Source: Bradyrhizobium sp. (lineage in GTDB: Bacteria; Pseudomonadota; Alphaproteobacteria; Rhizobiales; Xanthobacteraceae). From it: a DNA stretch of 39,116 nucleotides. The notes under the pieces are model-generated. The model saw only the letters and a program-made list of their open reading frames with translations, did no database searches and was not told the DNA's origin. Below are positions 1-7,980 of this stretch, piece after piece. The stretch covers positions 1-39,116 of the forward strand of contig NZ_SSNA01000013.1 of NCBI RefSeq assembly GCF_004799445.1, written 5' to 3'. The stretch's first letter is position 1, and the number at the start of each line of letters is the position of its first letter. The position numbers were made by a program, and so were the translations under genes.

Positions 1-971
1 GCGATGCGGTCGACATTGATGCCCTGCGGCACCGCCTTCATGAATTCCGCGGTGGCGGCGGCAACGTCCTTGCCGAGCTCCAGAATGTTGGCACCCTTGG
101 CGGTGACCACGCCGATGCCGATCGCGGGCTTGCCTTCCTGACGCACCACGAAGCTCGGCGGATCGACGAAGCCGTGGGTCACGCTGGCGATATCGCCCAA
201 ACGAAATACCCGGCCATTGCTCTCGACCGGCGTCTCCGCCACGGCCTTGACGCCATCGAGCGCGCCGGTGACGCGCAACGGCACGCGCTGTGAGGAGGTT
301 TCCACGGTGCCGGCCGGCACGACATTGTTCTGCTTGGCGAGCGAATCAAACAGCGCCTGCGGCGTGATGCCGAGCGTCGCCAGCTTGGCATGCGAGAACT
401 CGACGAAGATCTTCTCGTCCTGGGTGCCGTACATGTCGACCTTGGTGACGCCGGGCACCTTCAGCAGGCGCTGGCGCATGCCTTCGGCGGCTTTCTTCAA
501 CTGCGCATAATCGGCGCCGTCGCTGGTCATCATGTAGAGGATGGAATCGACGTCGGAGAATTCGTCGTTGACGACGGGGCCAAGCAGGCCGGCGGGCAAC
601 TGGCCCTGCACGTCGACCAGTTTCTTGCGCAGCATATAGAACAGATACGGCACTTCCTTGGGCGGGGTCGAATCCCGGAACGTGACCTGCATCGCGGTGA
701 ACGACGGCTTCGAATAGGTCTGCACCTTTTCGAAATAGGGCAGCTCCTGCAGCTTCTTCTCGATGGGGTCGGCGACCTGCGCCTGCATCTCGGCGGCCGT
801 GGCACCCGGCCAGATCGCCGAAACGTTCACCACCTTGACGGTGAAGAAGGGATCCTCGGCGCGGCCAAGCTGCCGGTAGGAAAAGAAGCCGGCTGCGCCC
901 AGCGCAATCACCAGGAACAGAATAAGCGCGGGATGGCTGACCGCCCAGCCCGAAAGATTGAAGCGCTTCAT
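1..971 (-). CDS. RND multidrug efflux permease, N-terminal part
   Basis: The first about 323 codons of an inner-membrane RND (HAE1/AcrB family) proton-driven drug exporter; the gene runs off the left edge, so the C-terminal two thirds is not seen. I translated it directly on the minus strand. It opens with one hydrophobic segment (about residues 10-30, ending near RAEDPFF), followed by porter-domain sequence with the usual IWPGATA and VADPIEKKL stretches. The ATG at 969-971 is preceded by a GGAGGG ribosome site 4 bases away. The gene for its membrane fusion partner lies just upstream at 1130-2236 on the same strand, so the two very probably form one efflux operon that an outer-membrane TolC-type channel would complete. 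Substrate cannot be told from this fragment. Certain as family, uncertain as substrate. Confidence 0.95.
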   Translation of the reverse strand, partial: MKRFNLSGWAVSHPALILFLVIALGAAGFFSYRQLGRAEDPFFTVKVVNVSAIWPGATAAEMQAQVADPIEKKLQELPYFEKVQTYSKPSFTAMQVTFRDSTPPKEVPYLFYMLRKKLVDVQGQLPAGLLGPVVNDEFSDVDSILYMMTSDGADYAQLKKAAEGMRQRLLKVPGVTKVDMYGTQDEKIFVEFSHAKLATLGITPQALFDSLAKQNNVVPAGTVETSSQRVPLRVTGALDGVKAVAETPVESNGRVFRLGDIASVTHGFVDPPSFVVRQEGKPAIGIGVVTAKGANILELGKDVAAATAEFMKAVPQGINVDRI

Positions 972-1008
972 CGTACCCTCCAAAATTCCAAATCTGTGTC
1001 CGTTACGT

Positions 1009-1126
1009 CGTCATTGCGAGCGAAGCGAAGCAATCCATCGTGCCTCAGGGAAAGTATGGATTGCTTCGTCGCGGAGCCTGTCATCGGGCGCGCATTCGCG
1101 CGACCCGTTGGCTCCTCGCAATGACG
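1009..1126. repeat. Dispersed intergenic palindromic repeat inside the efflux operon
   Basis: The ends are exact inverted copies: CGTCATTGCGAG at 1009-1020 and CTCGCAATGACG at 1115-1126. Inside, GAAGCAATCCAT (1028 onward) is mirrored by ATGGATTGCTTC near 1056, and GGGCGCGCATTCGCGCGACCC forms a further hairpin around 1086-1106. I recall elements with these ends as repeated between genes in Bradyrhizobium and relatives; only one copy is in this window. It begins 38 bases upstream of the permease start and ends 3 bases after the fusion protein stop codon, so it is transcribed with the operon and could fold into a strong mRNA structure. Confidence 0.75.
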
Positions 1127-1129
1127 GAC

Positions 1130-2236
1130 TTAGAATGACAACGACGACACGACCCGGACCTTCTGGGTCGGATCGAGTTTCTGCACGCCAAGCACGACGA
1201 TTTTCGCGCCCTCATCGACGCCGCCGGAGATGACGACGCAGTTGGTTTCGTAGGATTTGACCACCACCGGCTTCAGCACCACTTCGCCCTTGTCGTCGAC
1301 GATATAGAGCGAGGGATCGCCGCCCTGGCTGTACAGCGAGGACAAGGGCAGCCGCGCCACGCGCTCGGTCAAGGAATCGGCAAGCGTCAGCGTCGCGGTC
1401 ATGCCGAGCGAGACGTCCTCGCCGGCGTCCGGCAGCGAAAACTTCGCCAGATAGGTTCGCGTCGCGGGATCGGCCGACGGCGCGACCTCACGCAGCTTGG
1501 CGGCATATTTCCGGTTCGGCTCGGACCACAGCGACACCGTCGCGACACCTTCCTTGGCGCGTCCGACCAGCGTCTCCGGGATGGCGACGACGGCTTCCTT
1601 TTCGGCAAAGCGCGCGACACGAATGGCGGTCTGCCCGGAGGCGACGACCTGTCCGGCATCGATCAGGGTCGCGGTGACGACGCCGCGGGTGTCGGCGACC
1701 AGGGTCGCGTAAGACAGCGAGTTCCTGGTGAGTTCGACCGAGCGCTCGGCGCGATTGAGGCGCGCACGCGCCTCGTCGGCGGCGGCCTTGGCCTGATCCA
1801 GCTGCGCGTCGGTGGCCCAGCCCTTGGCGCGCAGATCCCTGGCGCGCTGCTCGGCGGCGCCCGCCTGCGCCAGCACGCCGGTGGCGGCGCGGAATTCGGC
1901 CTCGGCCTGCTCGGCCTGCAGTTTCAGATCGACTTCGTCGAGCGTGGCCAGCGGCTGGCCGACATCGACGGTCTGGCCGACCTCGACCAGACGCCGGGCG
2001 ACCTTGCCGGGCACCCGGAACCCCATATCGGTCTCGATCCGGGGCTTGATGGTGCCGACGAAACTGCGCTCGGGAGACTCCGCCTCATAATGCACCGTGG
2101 CGACCAGGACCGGCCGTGACGGGGCCGGTTTCTCGGCGACCTGGTCGTTGCAGCCGGTCAGAGCAATTGCGACCAGCGCCAGCGACAAGCCAGCTAAGAG
2201 CCTGGAATAGCCTGCAAAAATGGAACGACCGAGCAT
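1130..2236 (-). CDS. RND efflux membrane fusion protein (HlyD/AcrA family lipoprotein)
   Basis: A 368-residue periplasmic adaptor that joins an RND permease to an outer-membrane channel. The N-terminus is a hydrophobic signal with a lipobox LTGC (Cys29), so it should be lipid-anchored in the periplasm. The order of parts is typical: a first half-lipoyl segment (about 65-95, FRVPGKVARRLVEVGQTVDVGQPLATLD), an Ala/Glu/Arg-rich coiled-coil hairpin (about 100-170), the second half-lipoyl motif with DAGQVVASGQTAIRVA, then beta-barrel and membrane-proximal domains. The ATG has a GAGGGAAG ribosome site about 7 bases upstream. It lies 158 bases upstream of the permease on the same strand. An imperfect 26-base palindrome upstream (2281-2306) is a likely repressor site; no TetR-type gene is in the window. 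Confidence 0.95.
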   Translation of the reverse strand: MLGRSIFAGYSRLLAGLSLALVAIALTGCNDQVAEKPAPSRPVLVATVHYEAESPERSFVGTIKPRIETDMGFRVPGKVARRLVEVGQTVDVGQPLATLDEVDLKLQAEQAEAEFRAATGVLAQAGAAEQRARDLRAKGWATDAQLDQAKAAADEARARLNRAERSVELTRNSLSYATLVADTRGVVTATLIDAGQVVASGQTAIRVARFAEKEAVVAIPETLVGRAKEGVATVSLWSEPNRKYAAKLREVAPSADPATRTYLAKFSLPDAGEDVSLGMTATLTLADSLTERVARLPLSSLYSQGGDPSLYIVDDKGEVVLKPVVVKSYETNCVVISGGVDEGAKIVVLGVQKLDPTQKVRVVSSLSF

Positions 2237-2280
2237 GACAGCTTCCCTCGATTAAGCGTGAGAGGGAATGTCGATTGTTT

Positions 2281-2306
2281 AGTGACGATTGTCAACATTC
2301 ATCACT
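2281..2306 (-). promoter_or_regulatory. Candidate repressor operator overlapping the efflux operon promoter
   Basis: A 26-base imperfect palindrome in which 20 positions are symmetric; the outer arms are AGTGA and TCACT and the inner arms TGT and ACA. On the minus strand a consensus -35 hexamer TTGACA (2295-2290) lies inside it, with a weak -10 candidate GACATT 17 bases on (2272-2267), 31 bases ahead of the fusion protein start. A palindrome over the -35 of an RND operon is the usual arrangement for a TetR-family repressor. The regulator is an inference. Confidence 0.45.
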
Positions 2307-2470
2307 GATCATGATTTCGTGAGCGTTAAGTGATACCCCGGGGGGTCGTCGCTGCGACCCCAAGGACCCCAATCACCGGCCAAAGTCTTGCGAAAGCCGC
2401 CCGCGGATGCCGCAAAACGCCGGGCCGCGGCCTATCTCCCCCGGCGTTCGTTCGCAGGCGCGACGGCGGA

Positions 2471-3802
2471 CTACTTGACCTTACCCGCTTCGGCGAATTC
2501 CACCCTGGTCTCGTGGCCCCCGAGAAACACCAAAAGTCCGCCGATCAGCGGCAGCACCGCCAGCACCAACAGACCGGTCGAGGTCGAGCCGGTGGCTTCC
2601 TTGACCCAGCCGATCAGATAGGGCCCGCCGAAGCCGGCGAGGTTGCCGATTGAATTGATCAGCGCGATCGCGCCGGCCGCCGCCGTTCCCGAGAGCCAGG
2701 CGGTCGGCAAGGTCCAGAACACCGCGAAGGTGCAGAAGATGCCGATCGCGGCCACGATCAGCGCAACCATGGTGACGTAAGGATCGTCCATGTAACCGCA
2801 GACGCCGAGCGCCGCCGCGGTCAACAGCAGCGGCAGGCCGACATGCATCACGCGCTCGCGCGTCGCATCCGAATGCCGCGCCCACAGGATCATCGCCACG
2901 GTGCCGAACAGATAGGGCACCGCGGTAACGAAACCGGTCTGCGCGTTGGAAAAGCCGAACGCCTTGACGATCTGCGGCAGCCAGAACCCCATGCCATAGA
3001 GCGCGCCGACGAATCCGAAATAGATCAGGCTCAGCGTGATCACCCGGGGTGACGACAAGGCCTGCCCCAGCGTGAGATGGTGCGCGGCCCGCTTGGCGGC
3101 GGCCTCGCTTTCCAGCTTTGTGGAGAGCCAGGCCTTCTGCGCAGGTGTCAGCCAATCGGCCTTGGCCGGCCGGTCGGTGAGATAGAACCAGCTGATAATG
3201 CCGAGCAGCACCGAGGGAACGCCCTCGATGACGAAAAGCCATTGCCAGCCTTTCAGGCCCATGGCGCCGTCGAGCCCGAGCAGCAGGCCCGAGATCGGCG
3301 CACCGATCACGGAGGACATCGGAACGGCGATGGCGAAAGTGGCGAGAAAGCGCGCGCGATATTCCGCCGGGTACCAGTAGGTCAGATAGAGAATGATGCC
3401 CGGGAAGAATCCGGCTTCGGCGACGCCAAGCAGGAAGCGCAGCGCATAAAAGCTCCAGACGCCCGACACCAGCGCCATCAGCGCCGAGATGATGCCCCAG
3501 GTCACCATGATCCGCGCGATCCAGCGGCTGGCGCCGAATTTTTCCAGCGCCAGGTTGCTCGGCACCTCGAAAATGAAATAGCCGATGAAGAAGATGCCGG
3601 CGCCCCAGGCGAAGATGATCGGGGAGAATTTCAGCTCGGCATTCATGGTCAGCGCGGCGAAGCCGAGATTGACGCGGTCGAGATAGGAAAAGAAATACGC
3701 CAGCACCAGAAATGGAATGAGGCGCCACGAGATCGCGCGGATCGTCGAGGTCTCGAGTTCGCTCTTGGCGACGCCGGGCGCGGTGACGGTGGTAGCGGAC
3801 AT
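2471..3802 (-). CDS. MFS transporter, anion:cation symporter (ACS) type
   Basis: A 443-residue, 12-helix inner-membrane transporter of the major facilitator superfamily. The ACS subfamily, which takes up organic anions such as phthalate, sugar acids and aromatic acids with protons, is indicated by SYLDRVNLGFAAL in the first helix/loop, the loop after helix 2 (EVPSNLALEKFGASRW), RFLLGVAEAGFFPGIILYLTYWYP in helices 4-5, and a TDRP stretch before the long central loop. I place the start at the ATG at 3800-3802 (MSATTVTAPG), which has GGGGAG 6 bases upstream, rather than 12 codons further out. The substrate is not determinable, and it has no catabolic neighbour. The 234-base gap after it holds a GC hairpin (2342-2361) and the efflux promoter. 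Confidence 0.93.
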   Translation of the reverse strand: MSATTVTAPGVAKSELETSTIRAISWRLIPFLVLAYFFSYLDRVNLGFAALTMNAELKFSPIIFAWGAGIFFIGYFIFEVPSNLALEKFGASRWIARIMVTWGIISALMALVSGVWSFYALRFLLGVAEAGFFPGIILYLTYWYPAEYRARFLATFAIAVPMSSVIGAPISGLLLGLDGAMGLKGWQWLFVIEGVPSVLLGIISWFYLTDRPAKADWLTPAQKAWLSTKLESEAAAKRAAHHLTLGQALSSPRVITLSLIYFGFVGALYGMGFWLPQIVKAFGFSNAQTGFVTAVPYLFGTVAMILWARHSDATRERVMHVGLPLLLTAAALGVCGYMDDPYVTMVALIVAAIGIFCTFAVFWTLPTAWLSGTAAAGAIALINSIGNLAGFGGPYLIGWVKEATGSTSTGLLVLAVLPLIGGLLVFLGGHETRVEFAEAGKVK

Positions 3803-3956
3803 CAGTGTTCTCCCCAAAGCATTTTCTTGTGGTGGCAATTAAACGGGGTTTTGAGCATCGCCGGCAAGGAGTCAATGGATTTGCGGCAAAAGCGCATTCG
3901 CCGGGCGTGGACCTCAATGCGCGGGGGCGCGCAGCCGTTCGCCTTGCTGCGGAAAT

Positions 3957-5123
3957 TCACTCCGCGAGCTGAAACCGCTCGAAGCGATGCAGCTCCTCCT
4001 CGATCCGGCGCTTGAGATCCTTGCGTGCGCCTTTTGGCGCGGCAGCACCAATCCAGTTCCATTTCTGCAGCAGCAGTTTCCGCATCTGGCGATCGGTCTT
4101 GAGATCGATCGCGGCGACGATGACGTCACCGACCAGGACCGGCAGCGCGAAATAGCCGAAGCGCCGTTTTTCCTTCGGCACATAGGCCTCGAAGCAATGT
4201 TGGTAGTCGAAGAAAAGCTGCGTCCGCTTGCGCTGGATGATCAGCGGATCGAACGGCGAGAGGATGTGCACGGGTTCGGCTGACGTCCCACCTGTGGTCT
4301 CAAGCGTCTCCGGCAGCGCCCAATGCTGCTGCTTGCCGGCGCCCTCGAGCGCGACCGGCACCAGTTCGCGGCGGCGAACCCTGGCCTCGATCAGCCGCCG
4401 CACGGCCGGCTTGCTCGGCGCGTCGAGATGGCAGATGGAGTCCAGGCTCACGAGCCCTTGCGCACGAAGCGCGCGGTCGAGCAGATAGCCCGTGATCTCG
4501 CGCGCCGAGGCGGGTTTCGGCGGGCTGTCCCAGCCGAAGTGACGCTCCATCAGCTCGTAGGTCTTGAGCATGCCGTTGCGCTCAGAGATCGTGACCCGGC
4601 CTTCGTAGAACGCCAGTTGCAGCGCCCGCTTCGACGGCTTGCGGCTGGCCCAGGCATGCACCTTGTCCACCAGCACGTCGTCGTCGATGTCGCGAATGGT
4701 CAGCGCGCCGTCTTTCTTGAGAAGCCGCATCACCTTGCGCAAATTCGCCGGCGTGACCTCGCCGAACCATTTGTGGCCCTCGCGCCGGTGAAGCTTCATG
4801 GCCGGCATGAAGAACCGGAAATCCCTCGCCGGCACATAGGACAGCGCGTGGGTCCAATATTCGAACACGCTCTTGTCGACGCTCTGGGCCTGACGCAGAT
4901 CGGCGCGCCGATATTCGGGAATCCGGTTCCAGAGAATATGATGATGGCAGCGCTCGATCACATGGATGGTGTCGATCTGCACATAACCGAGGTGTTCGAC
5001 CGCCGCCGCCGTCGCTTGCGGCCCTTCGCCGAACGGCGCCTCGGAATCGAGCCGCTGGGCGCGCAGCCAGATATGCCTGGCCGCGGCCTTGGTCAGGGAA
5101 AAAGATGGGTCGGCGCGGGACAT
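3957..5123 (-). CDS. YcaQ/AlkX-like winged-helix protein (HTH_42, putative DNA glycosylase)
   Basis: A 388-residue cytoplasmic protein of the COG3214/YcaQ family of winged-helix proteins. Characterised relatives (E. coli YcaQ/AlkX, Streptomyces AlkZ) are DNA glycosylases acting on bulky alkylated bases or interstrand crosslinks. The Q-phi-D catalytic-type motif is visible as Q49-I50-D51 in LGYVQIDTI, followed by the conserved ERCHHHILWNRIP stretch and, later, the HILSPFDPLIIQRKR block. The length is normal for the family. It stands alone on the minus strand, with 56 bases before the next gene, so context adds nothing on substrate. Family is seen clearly; glycosylase activity is inferred from relatives. 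Confidence 0.9.
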   Translation of the reverse strand: MSRADPSFSLTKAAARHIWLRAQRLDSEAPFGEGPQATAAAVEHLGYVQIDTIHVIERCHHHILWNRIPEYRRADLRQAQSVDKSVFEYWTHALSYVPARDFRFFMPAMKLHRREGHKWFGEVTPANLRKVMRLLKKDGALTIRDIDDDVLVDKVHAWASRKPSKRALQLAFYEGRVTISERNGMLKTYELMERHFGWDSPPKPASAREITGYLLDRALRAQGLVSLDSICHLDAPSKPAVRRLIEARVRRRELVPVALEGAGKQQHWALPETLETTGGTSAEPVHILSPFDPLIIQRKRTQLFFDYQHCFEAYVPKEKRRFGYFALPVLVGDVIVAAIDLKTDRQMRKLLLQKWNWIGAAAPKGARKDLKRRIEEELHRFERFQLAE

Positions 5124-5179
5124 TGTCCGGCAATGTAGCCGGATTCGCCGATTTCAAGCGCCGTAAAATCGCCGGGCGT

Positions 5180-5437
5180 TCACCGCTTCGACGGCTCGGC
5201 GATGCTCCCCGTCGCGACCTCCGCATCGCATGCCGCCTTGCCGCGTTCAGGCGCCTTGCACCTGTAAACGCTGCCTGTCAGGCGGTCGATCAGCCATACA
5301 TTGTCGTCGGTGGAACTCTCCATGCCGACGAACCGCGTGCCCACCGCCGTAATCAGCGTGGACAGCAGGATCGCGGCGGCGATGATGGCCGAGCCGATCA
5401 ACACCGATAACGAGGTTCCCACGTTCCCCGATGCCAC
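5180..5437 (-). CDS. Small single-pass membrane protein, unknown function
   Basis: An 85-residue protein starting at GTG, with a hydrophobic helix at about 9-32 (LSVLIGSAIIAAAILLSTLI) and a polar C-terminal part containing DNVWLIDRLTGSVYRCKA and a second Cys (KAACDAE). The layout suggests an N-terminal membrane anchor with a small periplasmic domain whose two cysteines could pair. A GGGG stretch sits about 9 bases before the GTG. I do not recognise a named family; the anchor plus VWLIDRLTGSVYRC head is of a type I have seen in hypothetical proteins of related rhizobia. The opposite-strand reading frame is rejected because it has no coherent protein features. Confidence 0.6.
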   Translation of the reverse strand: MASGNVGTSLSVLIGSAIIAAAILLSTLITAVGTRFVGMESSTDDNVWLIDRLTGSVYRCKAPERGKAACDAEVATGSIAEPSKR

Positions 5438-5803
5438 CGGACGATGCCCCTGATACTCGTTATGTCTTTTCGGTGTTTGAAACAGGGTCAGGTTGATTCG
5501 CTCACTCTATTCTACGCCTCTACGCCACGGAATTTTTTATAGAAACGCATCTGGCCGATTCTTTGTTCGCAGGCCGGCGCTGGCGCGACGGCTTTGCGAC
5601 CGGGGGCCGCTGCCGGCTTCCTGGATTTCATTGGCATAGCATCGGACCGCAAAAGGCCCAGCCAAAGCCCGGGAACCCGGAGCGCCCCGGAAGCCGGTCG
5701 GCTTGGTTGCGTCAATGTGACCAAAATCACATCCGCAGCATTGAACCCACCGTAAGGTTCGAGCATCCAAACGCTATCAGGCGTCACAGCGAGGATTGCG
5801 ACC
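5438..5803. other. Intergenic region between the small membrane protein and the OmpA-like gene
   Basis: About 366 bases with no gene I can support. It holds the two outward promoters for the divergent flanking genes and a perfect CRP-type palindrome at 5716-5731. An open frame on the minus strand (5512-6108) overlaps the OmpA gene antisense and has no protein-like features. Confidence 0.6.
5716..5731 (+). promoter_or_regulatory. Perfect CRP-type binding site
   Basis: TGTGACCAAAATCACA is an exact TGTGA-N6-TCACA palindrome, the E. coli CRP consensus. It is 72 bases upstream of the OmpA-like start codon. In rhizobia many Crp/Fnr-family proteins exist and not all respond to cAMP, so the regulator is not identified; two such genes are in this window at 35145-36640. 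Confidence 0.55.
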
Positions 5804-6445
5804 ATGACCAGCCATCTCGGATTTTCCGGCCTAGCGGCGATGACGCTTGCTGCCGCGCTGTCGATGACGGCCGGCCTTGCCATCGCTGCCGACAATAATG
5901 TCTCAGCGGACCAAATCCTCGAAGCGTTGCAGCCGAAACCGCTGACGCGCGGCCTGACGGCCGCGCCGCAGGTTGATCCCTCGGTCAAGGCCAGGGAGAT
6001 CAGCTTCGTCGACGGCTTGCGCAACCGAAAGACCCGATCGCTCTCGCTCGGCGAGCGCGAGCAGATCGCGGAAATCGCGTCGACCAAGCCGAAGATCGAT
6101 CTCAACATCCAGTTCGACTACAATTCGGCCGAGATCAGCAAGGCCTCGTTGGCCTCGGTGCAGGAACTCGGCAAGGCGCTCTCGAATCCGAGCCTCAAGG
6201 ATTCGACCTTCGTGGTCGCCGGCCACACCGATGCGATCGGCGGGGAAGCCTACAACCAAGATCTCTCCGAGCGCCGCGCCGACACGATCAAGCGGTACCT
6301 CTCCGACAGATACGGCATCAACGGCACCGATCTCATCACCGTCGGCTATGGCAAGACCAAGCCCGTCGATCCGAACGCGCCGATGGACCCGATCAACCGC
6401 CGCGTGCAGGTCGTCAATATGGACAGCAAGACCGCGTCGAAGTGA
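5804..6445 (+). CDS. OmpA-family peptidoglycan-binding protein
   Basis: A 213-residue exported protein with a cleavable signal peptide (AGLAIAA, cut near residue 29) and a C-terminal OmpA/MotB domain at about 98-208. The domain's hallmark AGHTDAIGG (Asp143) and LSERRADTIKRYL (Arg158) are the residues that hold the diaminopimelate of peptidoglycan, and the final NRRVQVV (198-204) is also conserved. There is no transmembrane barrel, so it is a periplasmic cell-wall-binding protein rather than a porin, possibly attached to a partner by its N-terminal 70 residues. It is a lone gene behind a CRP-type palindrome. Downstream it converges with the glycosyltransferase across a hairpin. Confidence 0.9.
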   Translation: MTSHLGFSGLAAMTLAAALSMTAGLAIAADNNVSADQILEALQPKPLTRGLTAAPQVDPSVKAREISFVDGLRNRKTRSLSLGEREQIAEIASTKPKIDLNIQFDYNSAEISKASLASVQELGKALSNPSLKDSTFVVAGHTDAIGGEAYNQDLSERRADTIKRYLSDRYGINGTDLITVGYGKTKPVDPNAPMDPINRRVQVVNMDSKTASK

Positions 6446-6457
6446 GCGTCGCCACCT

Positions 6458-6485
6458 GCCGCCCTGCCCGCGTGAGGCAGGCGGC
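6458..6485 (+). terminator. Hairpin between convergent genes
   Basis: GCCGCC-C-TGCC pairs with GGCA-GGCGGC (one bulged C, 7-base loop). There is no clear T-run on either side, so it may be a transcript-end structure rather than a classic Rho-independent terminator. It sits in the 48-base gap between two convergent genes. Confidence 0.4.
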
Positions 6486-6493
6486 CATGCGGT

Positions 6494-7852
6494 TCAGATC
6501 CAGTTCTGGAAAATCATCAGCCGGTTGAACGTCTGCATCGACGTTCCCACGAACCCGGCCGAGATCGGCAGCATCGCGGCGAAGCCGGCGAATGCGACCG
6601 CGACGAAGGCCCACAACAGCCAGCGCGGACTGTTGCCCCGCCTCAGAACATATACCAGCGCCAGGCTCGCGACCGTTGCCGAGGGCAGGTAATAATACAG
6701 AAATCCGAGCGTGCGCGGCAGCAGCGCCCATGCAAGGTAGAGCCCGAAATAGAACGCCAGGATCAGAAACGCATCATATCGGCGCGCCACGATCCAGTCG
6801 CGCAGACAGACCGCGAGCGCCGGCAACGCCGGCCACAGCACCAAGGGATTGCCGAGCTGGACGATGGCCGAAATCCGGTCGTCGCCGATCTTGTCGAACA
6901 GAAACCAGACCGGCCGCACCAGAAACGGCCATGACGGCCACGCGCTCATATAGGTGTGGCCCGCGATCGCGGTCGTGGTGTTGTCGCCGAAGATCCGGCG
7001 TTGCGCTTCCACCAGATCGGAAAGCGACAATCCGTAGAGCGGAACGAAGGTCGCGAGATAAACCACCGCCGGAACAAGCACAAAGCAAATGGCGAAATGC
7101 CAGGATTTGAAATCATGCCAGAGATCGGGCCGGTACCAGTCATCGATGCTGCCATCGGCGAACCGCGTGCGCCAGCCCTGCATCAGCCGGATCGCGGCGA
7201 CGATGACGATGCAGGTTGCGAGCACGAACAATCCGCTCCATTTGCAGGCGGTCGAGAGGCCGGCGGCCAGTCCGGCGAGGGCGAACCAGAGCTGCGGCCG
7301 CGGCTTGCGGAAGCCGTGCATGAACGCGGCGATCGCAAACAGACCAAACGCCAGGGCGAAAATATCCAGCATCGCGATCCGCGACTGCACGAACACCATC
7401 TGGTTGAAAAAGGCGAGCAGCGCGGCAGCGACCGCGGGGCCCTGGGCCGCAAATAACACGAGCCCGCAGAGATACACGGCAACGATGGCAAGTGATCCGA
7501 ACAGCACGCCGGGATAGCGCCAGCCCAGCGGGTTATCCCCGAAACCCCGGATCGACAGCGCGATCAGTTGTTTCGCCAGCGGCGGATGCATCGGGTTGAG
7601 CATCGGCGCCGACGTCGCGGGCGCCAGCATTTGCCGTGCGGCGGGCACGTAGTGCACTTCGTCGAAATAGAATTTGTCAGGCGTGCCGACGCCGACCAGA
7701 AGCGCGAAGTGCGTCACGAAGAAAATGACGATCGCAATAATGGCGTTCCGCGCGGTCGAAAGAGCGGGAACAGAAGATGATTTTGGCACGAGGTTCACGA
7801 ATTGATGGCGTTGCGGCTTTTGAGTGTGGGCGGACAAGATTTTAAAGTCCAT
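6494..7852 (-). CDS. GT39/PMT-type polyprenyl-phosphate-dependent glycosyltransferase
   Basis: A 452-residue multi-pass membrane protein of the GT-C fold, like protein O-mannosyltransferases and ArnT, which use a lipid-linked sugar donor at the outer face of the inner membrane. The first periplasmic loop has the acidic pair in FYFDEVHYVPAARQML, where the catalytic Asp of this family lies, followed by NPMHPPLAKQLIAL. About ten hydrophobic helices follow, with a C-terminal LYYYLPSATVASLAL segment. The first ATG is at 7850-7852, but the N-terminal about 30 residues are hydrophilic and weakly convincing; a downstream GTG in VNLVPKSSSVP is an alternative start. Acceptor (protein or glycan) is unknown. 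Confidence 0.85.
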   Translation of the reverse strand: MDFKILSAHTQKPQRHQFVNLVPKSSSVPALSTARNAIIAIVIFFVTHFALLVGVGTPDKFYFDEVHYVPAARQMLAPATSAPMLNPMHPPLAKQLIALSIRGFGDNPLGWRYPGVLFGSLAIVAVYLCGLVLFAAQGPAVAAALLAFFNQMVFVQSRIAMLDIFALAFGLFAIAAFMHGFRKPRPQLWFALAGLAAGLSTACKWSGLFVLATCIVIVAAIRLMQGWRTRFADGSIDDWYRPDLWHDFKSWHFAICFVLVPAVVYLATFVPLYGLSLSDLVEAQRRIFGDNTTTAIAGHTYMSAWPSWPFLVRPVWFLFDKIGDDRISAIVQLGNPLVLWPALPALAVCLRDWIVARRYDAFLILAFYFGLYLAWALLPRTLGFLYYYLPSATVASLALVYVLRRGNSPRWLLWAFVAVAFAGFAAMLPISAGFVGTSMQTFNRLMIFQNWI

Positions 7853-7980
7853 CGCATTGAACGCATTTCGATTTCGCGGCGACGAAGCATCGGGCCGTAA
7901 CGCGCCGCTTGTGGTAGATTTGCAACATAGCTCGCTGGCGCGATCCGGTACGATGAACGGGATAATCGATCGGCAGTCTG

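Noticed and set aside
2481..3917. 478-codon frame overlapping the MFS gene in another phase
   Set aside because: Arg-rich shadow of the MFS gene without membrane segments or family motifs.
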